The translations under genes were made by a program, and so were the position numbers. This document shows, in pieces, positions 1 through 9,108 of a stretch of DNA of 64,000 bases; positions within the stretch are counted from its first letter, which is position 1, and the number at the start of each line of letters is the position of its first letter. The stretch covers positions 124,001 through 188,000 of the forward strand of contig NZ_FUXH01000002.1 in assembly GCF_900167225.1 (NCBI RefSeq), read 5' to 3'. Below the pieces are notes generated by a model. It was not told the origin of the DNA. It did no database searches and was given only the letters and a program-made list of their open reading frames with translations. This DNA is from Porphyromonas crevioricanis. Lineage in GTDB: Bacteria; Bacteroidota; Bacteroidia; Bacteroidales; Porphyromonadaceae.

Positions 1-1
1 G

Positions 2-352
2 GGAGACAATGCCGTGACAGAGAAGCTCCGCACAGAGAAGGCCAGAGATTTTGGCCTGACTGACGAGCTGGAGTATTTGCCAGAGATCATGCGTATAGCT
101 GAGGAGGGAGATATTACCAAGCGTGAGAGAATGATAGATCTTTTCAAATGGAATTGGCTTGAGGAACAGTGTTTCCGTAATGTGTTCGATATAGAACGCC
201 TCCTTTGCTACTATTTGCAGCTATCTATCATAGAGCGATGGGTAAGTCTGGATGAGACCACCGGCGAAGAGACTTTCCGCCGGATTGTCAGCTCTCTGAA
301 AACTCAGAGTTCGGAATCGCTCGAGGAATTCAAACGAAATCAAAAGAAATAA
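2..352 (+). CDS. DUF2764-like V-type ATPase accessory protein (C-terminal part, partial)
   Basis: The reading frame is open from the first base of the window, so this is the 3' end of a gene that starts outside; a GTG at 14 is only an internal codon candidate. About 116 residues are visible, mostly charged and helical. The stop lies 6 bp before the ATPase A subunit start. In Bacteroidota a DUF2764 protein of roughly 270-280 residues sits exactly here in the V/A-type ATPase operon, between the E and A subunits. The family assignment rests mainly on this position and on the general look of the C-terminus (a conserved-looking WNWLEEQCF segment). No function is established. It is co-transcribed with the ATPase genes. 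Confidence 0.6.
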   Translation, partial: GDNAVTEKLRTEKARDFGLTDELEYLPEIMRIAEEGDITKRERMIDLFKWNWLEEQCFRNVFDIERLLCYYLQLSIIERWVSLDETTGEETFRRIVSSLKTQSSESLEEFKRNQKK

Positions 353-358
353 ATCATA

Positions 359-2116
359 ATGGCTACTAAAGGAGTTGTTAAAGGCATCGTGTCCAACCTT
401 GTGACCGTAGAGGTGGACGGCCCGGTGTCTCAGAATGAAATTTGCTTTATCACCGTGAGTGGTACTCCTCTGATGAGTGAGGTCATCAAAGTGATTGGCA
501 AGAATGCTTATGTACAGGTATTCGAAAGCACTCGTGGCATGAGAGTTGGTGACTCGGCCGAATTCCTCGGATCGATGCTTGAGGTAACCCTCGGACCCGG
601 TATGCTCTCCAAGAATTACGATGGTCTGCAAAACGACTTGGACAAGATGGATGGAGTCTTCCTCAAACGTGGCTCTTACACCTATGCTTTGGATGAAGGC
701 CGGAAATGGGAGTTCAAGCCCTTGGCCAAAGAAGGCGAGACCGTGACAGCCGGTCATTGGTTGGGTGAAGTAGACGAAAACCATCAGGCCCACAAGATTA
801 TGGTGCCTTTTGTAATGACTGGGAACTATACCCTTCTTTCTCTTGCAAAGGCCGGTAGCTATACTGTAGATGATACCATTGCCGTACTGAAAGATAAGGA
901 AGGCAATGAGCACAAGGTGACCATGGTGCAGCGTTGGCCGGTAAAGAAAGCTATTACCTGTTACCGCGAAAAACCTAGGCCTTTCAAGCTTCTTGAGACC
1001 GGAGTCCGGATCATCGATACCCTTAACCCGATTGTAGAGGGCGGTACGGGTTTTATCCCTGGCCCATTCGGTACCGGCAAGACAGTGCTCCAGCATGCAA
1101 TCTCCAAGCAGGCAGAGGCTGATATCGTGATTATTGCAGCTTGTGGTGAGCGTGCCAATGAGGTGGTGGAGATCTTTAAGGAATTCCCTGAACTTATCGA
1201 CTCACATACCGGACGTAAGTTGATGGAGCGCACAATCATTATCGCCAATACTTCTAACATGCCTGTGGCTTCGCGTGAGGCTTCCGTATATACAGCCATG
1301 ACTATCGCCGAATATTATCGCTCTATGGGGCTTAAGGTTCTGCTCATGGCTGACTCTACTTCTCGTTGGGCACAGGCTTTGCGTGAGATGTCCAACCGCT
1401 TGGAAGAACTTCCCGGCCCGGATGCCTTCCCGATGGACCTTTCGGCTATCGTGGCAAACTTCTATGCTCGTGCGGGTTTTGTGTACCTTAATAACGGCTC
1501 TTCCGGTTCGGTTACTTTCATTGGTACCGTATCTCCGGCTGGAGGTAACCTCAAGGAGCCAGTGACAGAGAATACCAAGAAAGTGGCTCGTTGCTTCTAT
1601 GCTTTGGAGCAGGAGCGTGCAGACCGCAAGCGTTATCCGGCTGTAAACCCGATAGACTCTTATTCCAAATACATCGAATATCCAGAATTCGAGGAGTATA
1701 TCTCCGGTCATATCTCCCATACTTGGACGGAGATGGTACTTAATACCAAGACTCGTCTGCAGAGAGGGAAAGAGATTGCCGAGCAGATCAATATCCTTGG
1801 GGACGATGGTGTGCCGGTGGATTACCACGTAACCTTCTGGAAAGCCGAACTCATCGACTTCGTGATTTTGCAGCAGGATGCTTTCGACGATATCGACTGC
1901 AATACTCCGCTTGAACGTCAGCAGTTTATGCTCACAGAGGTAGTGAAGCTGTGTGAAGCTGAGTACGACTTTGAGGATTTCTCGCAGGTGAGTGAATACT
2001 TCAAGCGAGTTATCAACGTGTTTAAGCAGATGAACTATTCGGAATATAAGAGTGCGGACTTCGACAAGTTCTACTCTCAGCTGCAAAGTGTTGTAGCCGA
2101 ACGTATCAAGAAATAA
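359..2116 (+). CDS. atpA: V/A-type ATPase catalytic subunit A
   Basis: The catalytic subunit of the peripheral V1/A1 head, which hydrolyses or makes ATP. It is 585 residues long, the usual size for subunit A. The P-loop GPFGTGKT is at residues 235-242 and the GER motif with the catalytic Glu is at about 263-265. The N-terminal beta-barrel region is followed by the extra insertion before the P-loop that separates A subunits from F-type beta. The C-terminus is helical. The gene starts 6 bp after the DUF2764 gene and is followed by subunit B after 31 bp, so it belongs to one operon. The call is secure; only the direction of ion flow and synthesis versus hydrolysis cannot be read from this gene. 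Confidence 0.97.
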   Translation: MATKGVVKGIVSNLVTVEVDGPVSQNEICFITVSGTPLMSEVIKVIGKNAYVQVFESTRGMRVGDSAEFLGSMLEVTLGPGMLSKNYDGLQNDLDKMDGVFLKRGSYTYALDEGRKWEFKPLAKEGETVTAGHWLGEVDENHQAHKIMVPFVMTGNYTLLSLAKAGSYTVDDTIAVLKDKEGNEHKVTMVQRWPVKKAITCYREKPRPFKLLETGVRIIDTLNPIVEGGTGFIPGPFGTGKTVLQHAISKQAEADIVIIAACGERANEVVEIFKEFPELIDSHTGRKLMERTIIIANTSNMPVASREASVYTAMTIAEYYRSMGLKVLLMADSTSRWAQALREMSNRLEELPGPDAFPMDLSAIVANFYARAGFVYLNNGSSGSVTFIGTVSPAGGNLKEPVTENTKKVARCFYALEQERADRKRYPAVNPIDSYSKYIEYPEFEEYISGHISHTWTEMVLNTKTRLQRGKEIAEQINILGDDGVPVDYHVTFWKAELIDFVILQQDAFDDIDCNTPLERQQFMLTEVVKLCEAEYDFEDFSQVSEYFKRVINVFKQMNYSEYKSADFDKFYSQLQSVVAERIKK

Positions 2117-2147
2117 TGTAGAATCCTCAATATCAGGTATAGATAGT

Positions 2148-3473
2148 ATGGCTACTCAAGCATTCCAAAAGATATACACCAAAATCTCCAACATCACCAA
2201 AGCGACCTGTTCGCTCAAAGCCGGTGGCGTAGGCAACGAAGAGCTTGCTACGATCAATGGCCGTTTGGCACAGGTGGTGAAGATCAATGGAGACGAAGTA
2301 ACGATGCAGGTATTTGCCGGTACGGAAGGTATCCCTACCAATGCAGAAGTGATTTTCATGGGTAAGTCTCCTTCATTGAAAGTGAGCGACCAGCTTGCCG
2401 GTCGTTTCTTCAATGCTTATGGCGAACCGATCGACGGTGGGCCTATGCCGGAAGGTAAAGAAATCGAGATTGGAGGCCCGTCTGTGAATCCTGTACGTCG
2501 TGAGCAACCCTCCGAGCTTATTGCAACAGGTATTGCTGGTATCGACCTTAACAATACATTGGTAACCGGTCAGAAGATTCCTTTCTTTGCCGACCCTGAT
2601 CAGCCCTTCAACCAAGTAATGGCTATGGTAGCTCTGCGTGCCCAATCAGACAAGATTATCTTGGGTGGTATGGGTATGACTAATGACGACTACCTCTTCT
2701 TTAAAAATACATTTAGCAATGCAGGTGCATTGGACCGCATTATCAGCTTTATCAATACAACTGAAGACCCTTCCGTAGAGCGTATCTTGGTGCCGGACAT
2801 GGCTTTGGCTGCTGCTGAGTATTTTGCAGTGGAGAAGCATCAGAAAGTGTTGGTGCTGCTCACTGACATGACAAACTATGCCGATGCTCTGGCTATTGTG
2901 TCGAACCGTATGGACCAGATCCCTTCGAAAGACTCTATGCCGGGTTCTCTCTACTCAGATTTGGCTAAAATCTACGAGAAAGCTGTGCAGTTCCCCGATG
3001 GAGGTTCTATCACCATTATCGCTGTAACGACCCTCTCGGGTGGGGATATTACCCATGCTGTGCCCGACAACACTGGTTATATCACAGAGGGGCAGTTGTA
3101 TTTGCGTAGAGATACAAATGTGGGTAAGGTTATCGTAGACCCCTTCCGATCATTGTCTCGTCTGAAACAGTTGGTAATTGGCAAGAGAACACGTGAAGAC
3201 CACCCGCAGGTAATGAATGCTGCTGTGCGTCTGTTCTCCGATGCGGCCAATGCCCAGACTAAGATGGAGAACGGATTTGACCTGACCGACTACGATACTC
3301 GTGCATTGGACTTTGCCAAGGACTACTCTGCACAACTCTTGGCGATTGATGTCAATCTGGATAATACCGAGATGCTTGACGTTGCTTGGGGACTCTTCTC
3401 CAAACACTTCAAACCGGCTGAGGTAAATATTAAACAGCAGTTGGTGGATAAATATTGGAAGAACGCCCAGTAA
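2148..3473 (+). CDS. atpB: V/A-type ATPase regulatory subunit B
   Basis: The non-catalytic partner of subunit A in the hexameric head. At 441 residues it has normal length. It shows the family's N-terminal beta-barrel (residues about 1-80), a nucleotide-binding-like core without a classical P-loop, and the conserved stretch around ILVPDMALAAAEYFA. The segment TTLSGGDITHAVPDNTGYIT is typical of B subunits. It is read in the same direction as A and D, with 31 bp and 18 bp gaps, which supports a single transcript. Nothing unusual was seen. Confidence 0.96.
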   Translation: MATQAFQKIYTKISNITKATCSLKAGGVGNEELATINGRLAQVVKINGDEVTMQVFAGTEGIPTNAEVIFMGKSPSLKVSDQLAGRFFNAYGEPIDGGPMPEGKEIEIGGPSVNPVRREQPSELIATGIAGIDLNNTLVTGQKIPFFADPDQPFNQVMAMVALRAQSDKIILGGMGMTNDDYLFFKNTFSNAGALDRIISFINTTEDPSVERILVPDMALAAAEYFAVEKHQKVLVLLTDMTNYADALAIVSNRMDQIPSKDSMPGSLYSDLAKIYEKAVQFPDGGSITIIAVTTLSGGDITHAVPDNTGYITEGQLYLRRDTNVGKVIVDPFRSLSRLKQLVIGKRTREDHPQVMNAAVRLFSDAANAQTKMENGFDLTDYDTRALDFAKDYSAQLLAIDVNLDNTEMLDVAWGLFSKHFKPAEVNIKQQLVDKYWKNAQ

Positions 3474-3491
3474 TCTGCGAATAGAGAAGAC

Positions 3492-4112
3492 ATGGCAATT
3501 AAGTTTCAATACAATAAAACCTCTCTACAGCAGCAAGAGAAGCAGCTCAAGATGCGAGTGCGCACTTTGCCGACAATCAAAAGCAAAGAGAGTGCTCTGC
3601 GTCTGGAAGTTAAGCGTACGCGTGATGAGGTAGAGAGATTGGAACGCCAGCTTGAGGAGGAAATTGGGGGCTACAAATCTATGGTAGCCTTGTGGGATGA
3701 GTTTAACCCGGATCTAATCACTGTCAAGGATGTACGCCTCTCGGCTCGCAAGGTTGCAGGTGTGATCGTTCCCCAACTGGATGGTATCGACTACGAGACT
3801 CACCCATTCAGCCTCTTTAACTCGCCTTCGTGGTATGCCGAAGGGATAGCTCTTTTGGAGAGCTTGGCCACTACCGGTATTAAGGCTGAGTTTTTTGCTC
3901 TCAAGCTGGAGTTTTTGGAGTATGCCCGTAAGAAAACAACTCAAAAGGTGAATCTTTTTGAGAAGGTACAGATACCGGGATATATTGATGCTATTCGCAA
4001 GATTAAGCGATACCTCGAAGATGAGGAGAGCTTGTCCAAATCTTCGCAAAAGATCATGCGCTCGAATCTCGAAAAGCATGCTGAATCAGTAGAACAGGAG
4101 GATGCCCTATGA
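3492..4112 (+). CDS. atpD: V/A-type ATPase central stalk subunit D
   Basis: The central rotor shaft subunit of the V/A-type ATPase. The protein has 206 residues and is dominated by two long charged helices at the N- and C-termini, as expected for a coiled-coil shaft. It overlaps the next gene by 4 bp in an ATGA arrangement (start 4109, stop 4110-4112), a sign of translational coupling with subunit I. Identification rests on position between B and I, on length and on coiled-coil character. Confidence 0.92.
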   Translation: MAIKFQYNKTSLQQQEKQLKMRVRTLPTIKSKESALRLEVKRTRDEVERLERQLEEEIGGYKSMVALWDEFNPDLITVKDVRLSARKVAGVIVPQLDGIDYETHPFSLFNSPSWYAEGIALLESLATTGIKAEFFALKLEFLEYARKKTTQKVNLFEKVQIPGYIDAIRKIKRYLEDEESLSKSSQKIMRSNLEKHAESVEQEDAL

Positions 4113-5932
4113 TATACAAGATGAGTAAGTACTCTTTCTTGGTCTTTCACCAAGAGTATGAGGCCTTCCTTCGTCGCTTGCGTGACTTGGGATTGGTGCA
4201 TATACAAGAGTCTCAAGATGCCGCATCGGCAGAGGAACTCACCGAGTTGTTATCTCTGCGCAAAGAAGTGGATGCTTTTCGCAGGGTGATCCTTCGCAGG
4301 CGCTCTCCGGAAGCCCCCGAATTGAATCGAATAGAGATCGAATCGGAAGAGGTTGGGCGTAAGGCCTACCAAGAAGCTGTGGCTCTCTTGGATCGTGAAA
4401 GAGAATTGGAGCAGAGCCTGACACAAAAGAAGCGTGAGGTAGAAGCAATGCAGGTGTGGGGACAGTATGAGCCTCAAGACCTTGAGCGTCTGCGTGAAGC
4501 CGGATATAATATCCGTTTCCATGTAGTCCCGACCTCTGCCTACCAAGAAGAATGGGCGGATGAATATGGGGCAGTGCTGATCAATTCGGTTCGTTCCGCC
4601 AATTACTTCGTTTCCGTACAGAAGATAGGAGCTCCTGCCATTGCAGACATTGAGGAAGTGCATCCGCAAGAAAAAAGTCTCAAGACTTTGCAGAATGAGC
4701 AGTCTGATTTGGAGAGAGAGCTGGAGAAGACGCAAGAAGATATAACTGCTTTTGCAGACAATCGTTTGCCGGAGATTTTGGCTTACGATCGTTTGTTGCA
4801 AGATCGTTTCAGTTTCGGAAATGCACTCTTGCAAGCCGATAGACAAGCAGATGAGCGTTTAATGATTCTTCAAGGCTGGATTCCTGCCCAACAGGCTTCC
4901 GAGCTGGAGGCTGCTCTCGATAAAGACGGTATTTATTATCAGCAGATGGAGATTACTGATGAGGACCAAGTGCCTATCAAGTTGAAGAATAATTTCTTCT
5001 CTCGTCTGTTTGAGCCGATAACGAAGATGTTTTCGCTGCCGAATTATAGCGAGCTCGATCCTACTCCTTTCTTTGCCCCATTTTTCATGCTTTTCTTTGC
5101 TCTTTGTTATGGAGATGGAGGCTATGGTGCAATTCTTTTTATTGGGGCTACGATACTCAAATTCAAGGCTAAACCGGATATGAAGCCAGTATGTTCGCTT
5201 TTCCAATGGCTTGGTGGAGCGGCTGCGATTGTTGGGGCACTGATGGGAACGGTGTTGGGTTTGGTGATGCCTTGGGCTGGAGATGATTTGCTTGGTGGGG
5301 TAAGTGATGACTACTTCCTGAACCAAAACAACATGATGTCCTTGGCTATCGGTATAGGTCTGTTGCAGATTATATTCGGCAAGTTTATTGCCGGGATGAA
5401 GCTAAGCAAACAGCGTGGTTTCAAGTATGGCTTGGCTACTTTTGCTTGGGGTGTCATTCTGATAGCCGGCTGCTTGTTGCTCCTTTTGCCAAGACTATTC
5501 CCAGCTTTGCCGGAGTTGGTAGAGTATATCCTGCTTGGTGTAATAGGAGTAGCAGTGCTGATTGCATTTTTCTACAACTCACCGGGTAAGAATCCTCTCT
5601 TTAACTTCGGAGCTGGACTTTGGAACACCTACAATATGGCTTCTGGCCTATTGGGGGATACACTCTCTTACATTCGTCTTTTTGCGATTGGCCTCACAGG
5701 AGGTATTCTTGGAGGGGTGTTCAACAATCTGGCCTGGAATATGACTGAGGGAAGCATCGTGATGCGTATTTTGGTGATGCCTCTGATTCTTATACTCGGG
5801 CACAGTATCAATATCGGTCTGGCTACAATCAGTTCACTGGTACACCCATTGCGTTTGACCTTTGTAGAGTTCTACAAAAACGCAGAGTTTGAGGGAGGTG
5901 GCAAAGCCTATTCTCCATTCAAGAAATCTTGA
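4109..5932 (+). CDS. atpI: V/A-type ATPase membrane subunit I (a-subunit)
   Basis: The stator membrane subunit that carries ions past the rotor ring. It has 607 residues: roughly the first 310 form a soluble, coiled-coil-rich arm, and the rest holds about seven to eight membrane segments beginning near FFAPFFMLFFALCYGDGGYG. The essential Arg of the ion channel is visible at residue 523, in the motif GDTLSYIRLFAIGL. The start overlaps the subunit D stop by 4 bp. The following gene is the K ring subunit after 50 bp. The assignment is firm. Confidence 0.95.
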   Translation: MIYKMSKYSFLVFHQEYEAFLRRLRDLGLVHIQESQDAASAEELTELLSLRKEVDAFRRVILRRRSPEAPELNRIEIESEEVGRKAYQEAVALLDRERELEQSLTQKKREVEAMQVWGQYEPQDLERLREAGYNIRFHVVPTSAYQEEWADEYGAVLINSVRSANYFVSVQKIGAPAIADIEEVHPQEKSLKTLQNEQSDLERELEKTQEDITAFADNRLPEILAYDRLLQDRFSFGNALLQADRQADERLMILQGWIPAQQASELEAALDKDGIYYQQMEITDEDQVPIKLKNNFFSRLFEPITKMFSLPNYSELDPTPFFAPFFMLFFALCYGDGGYGAILFIGATILKFKAKPDMKPVCSLFQWLGGAAAIVGALMGTVLGLVMPWAGDDLLGGVSDDYFLNQNNMMSLAIGIGLLQIIFGKFIAGMKLSKQRGFKYGLATFAWGVILIAGCLLLLLPRLFPALPELVEYILLGVIGVAVLIAFFYNSPGKNPLFNFGAGLWNTYNMASGLLGDTLSYIRLFAIGLTGGILGGVFNNLAWNMTEGSIVMRILVMPLILILGHSINIGLATISSLVHPLRLTFVEFYKNAEFEGGGKAYSPFKKS

Positions 5933-5982
5933 ACGAACAATAACTAAAACAAATACCAACCAATCAAAAACTTTCAAGTATT

Positions 5983-6471
5983 ATGAATCTTATTTTGGCT
6001 TACATCGGCCTTGGGCTGATGGTTGTTCTTACCGGTATCGGTAGTAGTGTTGGCGTGACAATCTGTGGTAACACCGTAGTAGGTGCCATGAAGAAGAACC
6101 CCGACGCTATGGGTACCTACATTGCCCTCTCAGCTTTGCCTTCTTCTCAGGGTCTGTATGGCTTCGTTGGTTTCTTCTTGGCAAATAGTCTTATTGGCAA
6201 GCTCGTTGCTCAGAATGTGTTCGATGGCCCGATGGGAGCTATTGCTGGCTGGGGTATCTTCGCTGCAGGTTTGGCCTTGGGTGTAGTGGGTTTGTTCTCT
6301 GCTATACGTCAGGCTCAGGTATGTGCTAATGGTGTACAAGCCATCGGTGGTGGACACAACGTGTTCGGTGCAACCATGGTGATGGCCGTATTCCCCGAGT
6401 TGTATGCTATCTTGGCTCTGCTTGTATCTATTTTGATTTTCAATGCAGTACCGGTGATGGTCGGTATGTAA
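5983..6471 (+). CDS. atpK: V/A-type ATPase rotor ring subunit K (Na+-type residues)
   Basis: The 162-residue double-hairpin proteolipid of the membrane rotor ring, with four hydrophobic helices. The second hairpin carries the ion-binding Glu at residue 139 (VFPELYAI). The first hairpin has LPSSQGLYGF with Gln56, and Gln110 precedes the third helix loop. In the Na+-pumping Enterococcus hirae NtpK the Na+ is held by equivalent Leu, Thr, Gln, Gln and Glu, so this subunit looks Na+-binding. That is inference from family knowledge; H+ use is not excluded. It is the last gene of the operon and a terminator hairpin follows at 6507. Confidence 0.93.
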   Translation: MNLILAYIGLGLMVVLTGIGSSVGVTICGNTVVGAMKKNPDAMGTYIALSALPSSQGLYGFVGFFLANSLIGKLVAQNVFDGPMGAIAGWGIFAAGLALGVVGLFSAIRQAQVCANGVQAIGGGHNVFGATMVMAVFPELYAILALLVSILIFNAVPVMVGM

Positions 6472-6506
6472 TGCGATTTGGAACTCAATCGTTCTAAATA
6501 GTAATA

Positions 6507-6552
6507 GAGAGGCTACCCGTTGCTTTTGCAAATAGGGTAGTCTCTTTTTTTT
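6507..6552 (+). terminator. Rho-independent terminator after the V-type ATPase operon
   Basis: A stem of 12 bp (gagaggctaccc pairing with gggtagtctc plus flanks, one G-T pair) encloses a loop of about 16 bases and runs straight into eight T residues. It lies 36 bp after the atpK stop. Confidence 0.85.
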
Positions 6553-6612
6553 CTCCATTTCGGAGGAAATGAGGCGAAACAGCAATAGTATTTTCTTTAT
6601 CTCTACTTATCG

Positions 6613-7617
6613 ATGACAACCCTCCTCTCCATTATTTTGCCTGTTTATAACGTAACTCCCTATTTGAAGCGTTGCCTGGACAGTCTTGTCCGCATCCCTC
6701 TGGAGCGGTCTGAATACGAAATTATAGCTATCAACGATGGTAGTACTGATGATAGCGAAGAGATATTGAAGGCCTATGCACAGTCTCATCCCGAGGTTGA
6801 GATCCGTCTTTATAGCCATTCTAACAGAGGATTAGGCCCAACTCGTAACCGTGGTATTGACTTAGCCAAGGGAGAGTATGTTTGGTTTGTGGATTCGGAT
6901 GACTGGATTGATCCTGAGGTGGTGCCAGGCCTGATTAAGCAGATAGAAGAGGAGCAGTCGGATCTGATTCGATTCCTTTTCGATATAGTTCCGGCTTCCG
7001 ATTATGATGGACCACAGATTCTAAATACCCGGAATGAGAGACTACAGAAAAAAAGCTACAGTGGGGAGGACTTTTTTCTGCATTTCTTCAATCCTGATGA
7101 GTGCTATTCTTGTTGGACCCTGTTTCGCCGAACATTTCTCACTCAAAACAATCTTTGCTTCTACAAAGAGAAGATGTTGTTTGAGGATATTCCCTTTACG
7201 GTAGCAGTGCTTAGTTCGGCTGCCAAGGTTTCTTTTGCCCCGACCGTGGGTTATTACTACTACATCCGGAAAAACTCTCTTGTGCGAGAGAGCAGCTTGG
7301 AGATGCCACGGTTGCGAAGTAGGCTTCAAGTCTGTGCCCTCTTGCTCAAACAGGCACACGAAGTACAGCGAATATCCTTAAAGCGACGAATTACACAGAT
7401 TGCCAGTGCCCATTATCGCTTTGTAATGCGCTTTGCAGCAACTCATTGTTCTCGGGATGAGATTGTAGAGCTTCGTAAACTGGCCGAAAACCTTCGGCTT
7501 TACCCCGAGGTTAGCCGATATATTTCTTTCCCGACTAAAATCCTTGTGCTTCTCTCTCAACATTCCTTTGCTCTCTACCAGTGTGTTTGCAAACGGCTCC
7601 TCCCAAAGCTGGGATAG
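6613..7617 (+). CDS. Family 2 glycosyltransferase
   Basis: A GT-A fold glycosyltransferase of 334 residues that would transfer a sugar from a nucleotide donor to a surface glycan. The N-terminus SIILPVYNVTPYLKRCLDSL and the AINDGSTDDS segment are hallmark GT2 motifs, and the metal-binding region VDSDDW covers residues 93-98. The C-terminal 120 residues are less typical and contain no clear membrane segment. The gene stands alone between two terminators, so it is probably monocistronic. Donor and acceptor cannot be named. Confidence 0.88.
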   Translation: MTTLLSIILPVYNVTPYLKRCLDSLVRIPLERSEYEIIAINDGSTDDSEEILKAYAQSHPEVEIRLYSHSNRGLGPTRNRGIDLAKGEYVWFVDSDDWIDPEVVPGLIKQIEEEQSDLIRFLFDIVPASDYDGPQILNTRNERLQKKSYSGEDFFLHFFNPDECYSCWTLFRRTFLTQNNLCFYKEKMLFEDIPFTVAVLSSAAKVSFAPTVGYYYYIRKNSLVRESSLEMPRLRSRLQVCALLLKQAHEVQRISLKRRITQIASAHYRFVMRFAATHCSRDEIVELRKLAENLRLYPEVSRYISFPTKILVLLSQHSFALYQCVCKRLLPKLG

Positions 7618-7674
7618 AGACGAGAGAGAGACAACGGAGCTGAGAGAAAAGAGGCGGTAGAAAGAAAAAATAAT

Positions 7675-7707
7675 AAGAGGAAGCTGTTGCGCAGTTTCCT
7701 CTTTTTT
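7675..7707 (+). terminator. Rho-independent terminator after the glycosyltransferase
   Basis: An aagaggaagctg stem pairs with cagtttcctctt (one G-T pair) around a 5-base loop and is followed by a run of T. It sits 58 bp after the glycosyltransferase stop. Confidence 0.75.
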
Positions 7708-7807
7708 ATTTTGAGGAGATGGAGAGAGGAAACAGGCTTATCGACAGAGGAGAAGATGTCGCATAGTTTCCTTCCGCTGCACCAGAAAGGGAGAGAGAAA
7801 GGAGACA

Positions 7808-7837
7808 TTGTTAGTTTACAAATAATCCCTACCTTTG
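7808..7837 (+). promoter_or_regulatory. Bacteroidota-type promoter of rpsP
   Basis: TTG at 7808-7810 and TACCTTTG at 7830-7837 match the Bacteroidota sigma-ABfr consensus (TTTG near -33, TAnnTTTG near -7) with a 19-base spacer. The ribosomal protein S16 start codon is 64 bp downstream. Confidence 0.7.
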
Positions 7838-7900
7838 CGAGGCTTGACCGAATCGTACGGTAGGCATAAAGACTTAATAAACAAATAGCTAACACGAAGT

Positions 7901-8479
7901 ATGGCAACAAAAATCAGATTGCAGCGTCACGGCCGGAAGGATTATGCCTTCTACAAGGTTGTAGTCGCAGACAGCAGGGCTCCACGAGATGGAAAGTTTA
8001 TTGAGAGGATAGGTTCTTATAATCCGAACACTAATCCTGCTACAATAGATTTGAAATTCGACCGTGCTCTGTATTGGCTCAATGTGGGTGCGCAGCCTAC
8101 AGACACAGTTCGTTCAATCCTTTCTCGAGAAGGAGTCCTTATGATGAAGCACCTCCAAGGTGGTGTGAAAAAAGGAGCTTTCGATGAAGCTGAAGCACAG
8201 CGTCGTTTCGATGCTTGGTTGAAAGCGAAGAAAGACGAACTGATCAAGGTTAAGGAAGGAGATCAAAAAAAGCAGGGAGAAAAGGTTGCTGCTTTGCTCA
8301 AAGCCGAAAAGGAAACTAACGAAGCTAAGGCAAAGCTCTTGAGCGAGAAGCGTGCAGCGATAGCTAAGGCAAAGGCCGAGGCAGAAGCTGCTGCCAAAGC
8401 AGAGGCTGAACAAGCAGAGGCACCTGCCCAGGAGGAAGCACCTGCTGCCGAAGCAGAAGGAACTCCCGCTGCTGAATAA
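7901..8479 (+). CDS. rpsP: 30S ribosomal protein S16 with long Ala/Glu/Lys C-terminal extension
   Basis: A small-subunit ribosomal protein. Residues 1 to about 80 form the S16 core, starting [20 protein letters not shown], which is unmistakable. The remaining 110 or so residues are a low-complexity tail. It is first Lys-rich and probably a coiled coil (about 105-160), then almost purely Ala, Glu and Pro. Bacterial S16 is usually 80-90 residues; long tails occur in Bacteroidota, so the extension is a lineage trait and not a fusion error. Its role is unknown. The gene has its own promoter (7808) and terminator (8515). Confidence 0.96.
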   Translation: MATKIRLQRHGRKDYAFYKVVVADSRAPRDGKFIERIGSYNPNTNPATIDLKFDRALYWLNVGAQPTDTVRSILSREGVLMMKHLQGGVKKGAFDEAEAQRRFDAWLKAKKDELIKVKEGDQKKQGEKVAALLKAEKETNEAKAKLLSEKRAAIAKAKAEAEAAAKAEAEQAEAPAQEEAPAAEAEGTPAAE

Positions 8480-8514
8480 TCCACACCAACAACTCCAGCG
8501 GTGCGCATGGAGAA

Positions 8515-8557
8515 GAGGCTGTATCGAAACTGTAGTTTTCGATGCAGCCTTTTTTTT
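8515..8557 (+). terminator. Rho-independent terminator after rpsP
   Basis: A long stem aggctgtatcgaaac / gttttcgatgcagcct with a TGTA loop, followed by eight T. It is 36 bp after the rpsP stop. Confidence 0.88.
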
Positions 8558-8578
8558 GTTCTGCGAGAATGACGATAT

Positions 8579-8725
8579 ATGGATAGACAAGAAGTATCCG
8601 TTGTGTCTATCGCATTCTTACGCAACAGTGGCATGGATAGAATGATAGAGAAACAAGAGGTCTCCATTGTATCTGCCAACTACACAATAGCAAAGAGGAC
8701 AGATAAACAAGAAGAAACCACATAA
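8579..8725 (+). CDS. Possible 48-residue peptide with internal repeat (unrecognised)
   Basis: A short ATG-to-TAA frame of 48 codons just past the rpsP terminator. It contains two related segments, DRQEVSVVS and EKQEVSIVS, and a weaker third copy, DKQEETT, so the DNA is an imperfect tandem duplication. There is no clear ribosome-binding site or promoter and no family is recognised. The repeat may simply be DNA-level duplication without coding meaning. Confidence 0.2.
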   Translation: MDRQEVSVVSIAFLRNSGMDRMIEKQEVSIVSANYTIAKRTDKQEETT

Positions 8726-8978
8726 TTGTGCTACCATCGACATTTGAGCTTACTCGAGTATTAAGAGGTGTGCATCCTCAAGATTTTGCGATTGCTGAAT
8801 CCGTAGTTTCTGGGCAAGAGGCTATTCATGCAAACTTTTTGAGCAGCTGTATGACATCCTTAATTGATATATTTTGTAAACTTTTTGCCCCGCCAAAAGG
8901 TCAAGAGGAGAGAGGAAAAAAGACTCTACGGACAAGTTAGTATCTCCCTTTTTGTATGCTTTGTACTGACCTCTCCAA

Positions 8979-9108
8979 ATGCCGATGAATAGGAGGTTTT
9001 GAGAGGGTCAAAATTCTCTCCTGAGGAAATTTTTGTTCTCTCCTGTGTTAGCAAAAATTCTCTCAGGAGATATTTTTTGCTCTCTCCCGTGTTAGGAAAA
9101 AACGATTC
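8979..9108 (+). repeat. Intergenic repeat element, copy 1 (shares its start with 43492)
   Basis: The element begins with 15 bases (atgccgatgaatagg) found again at 43492-43506. It then holds two near-copies of a roughly 44-base unit with the pattern ttttt-g-tctctcc-gtgttag-aaaaa, interleaved with inverted ctctcctgag / ctcaggag arms. No gene is present. It looks like a dispersed non-coding element, of a kind that is common in Porphyromonas intergenic DNA. Confidence 0.5.

Noticed and set aside
221-1096. Long minus-strand open frames across the V-type ATPase operon (for example 291 and 294 codons)
   Set aside because: They lie opposite conserved genes, show no family resemblance and reflect codon bias of the real genes.
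8728-8940. 70-codon frame MLPSTFELTRVL...
   Set aside because: Non-ATG start, no recognised family, no ribosome-binding signal; lies in repeat-rich intergenic DNA.
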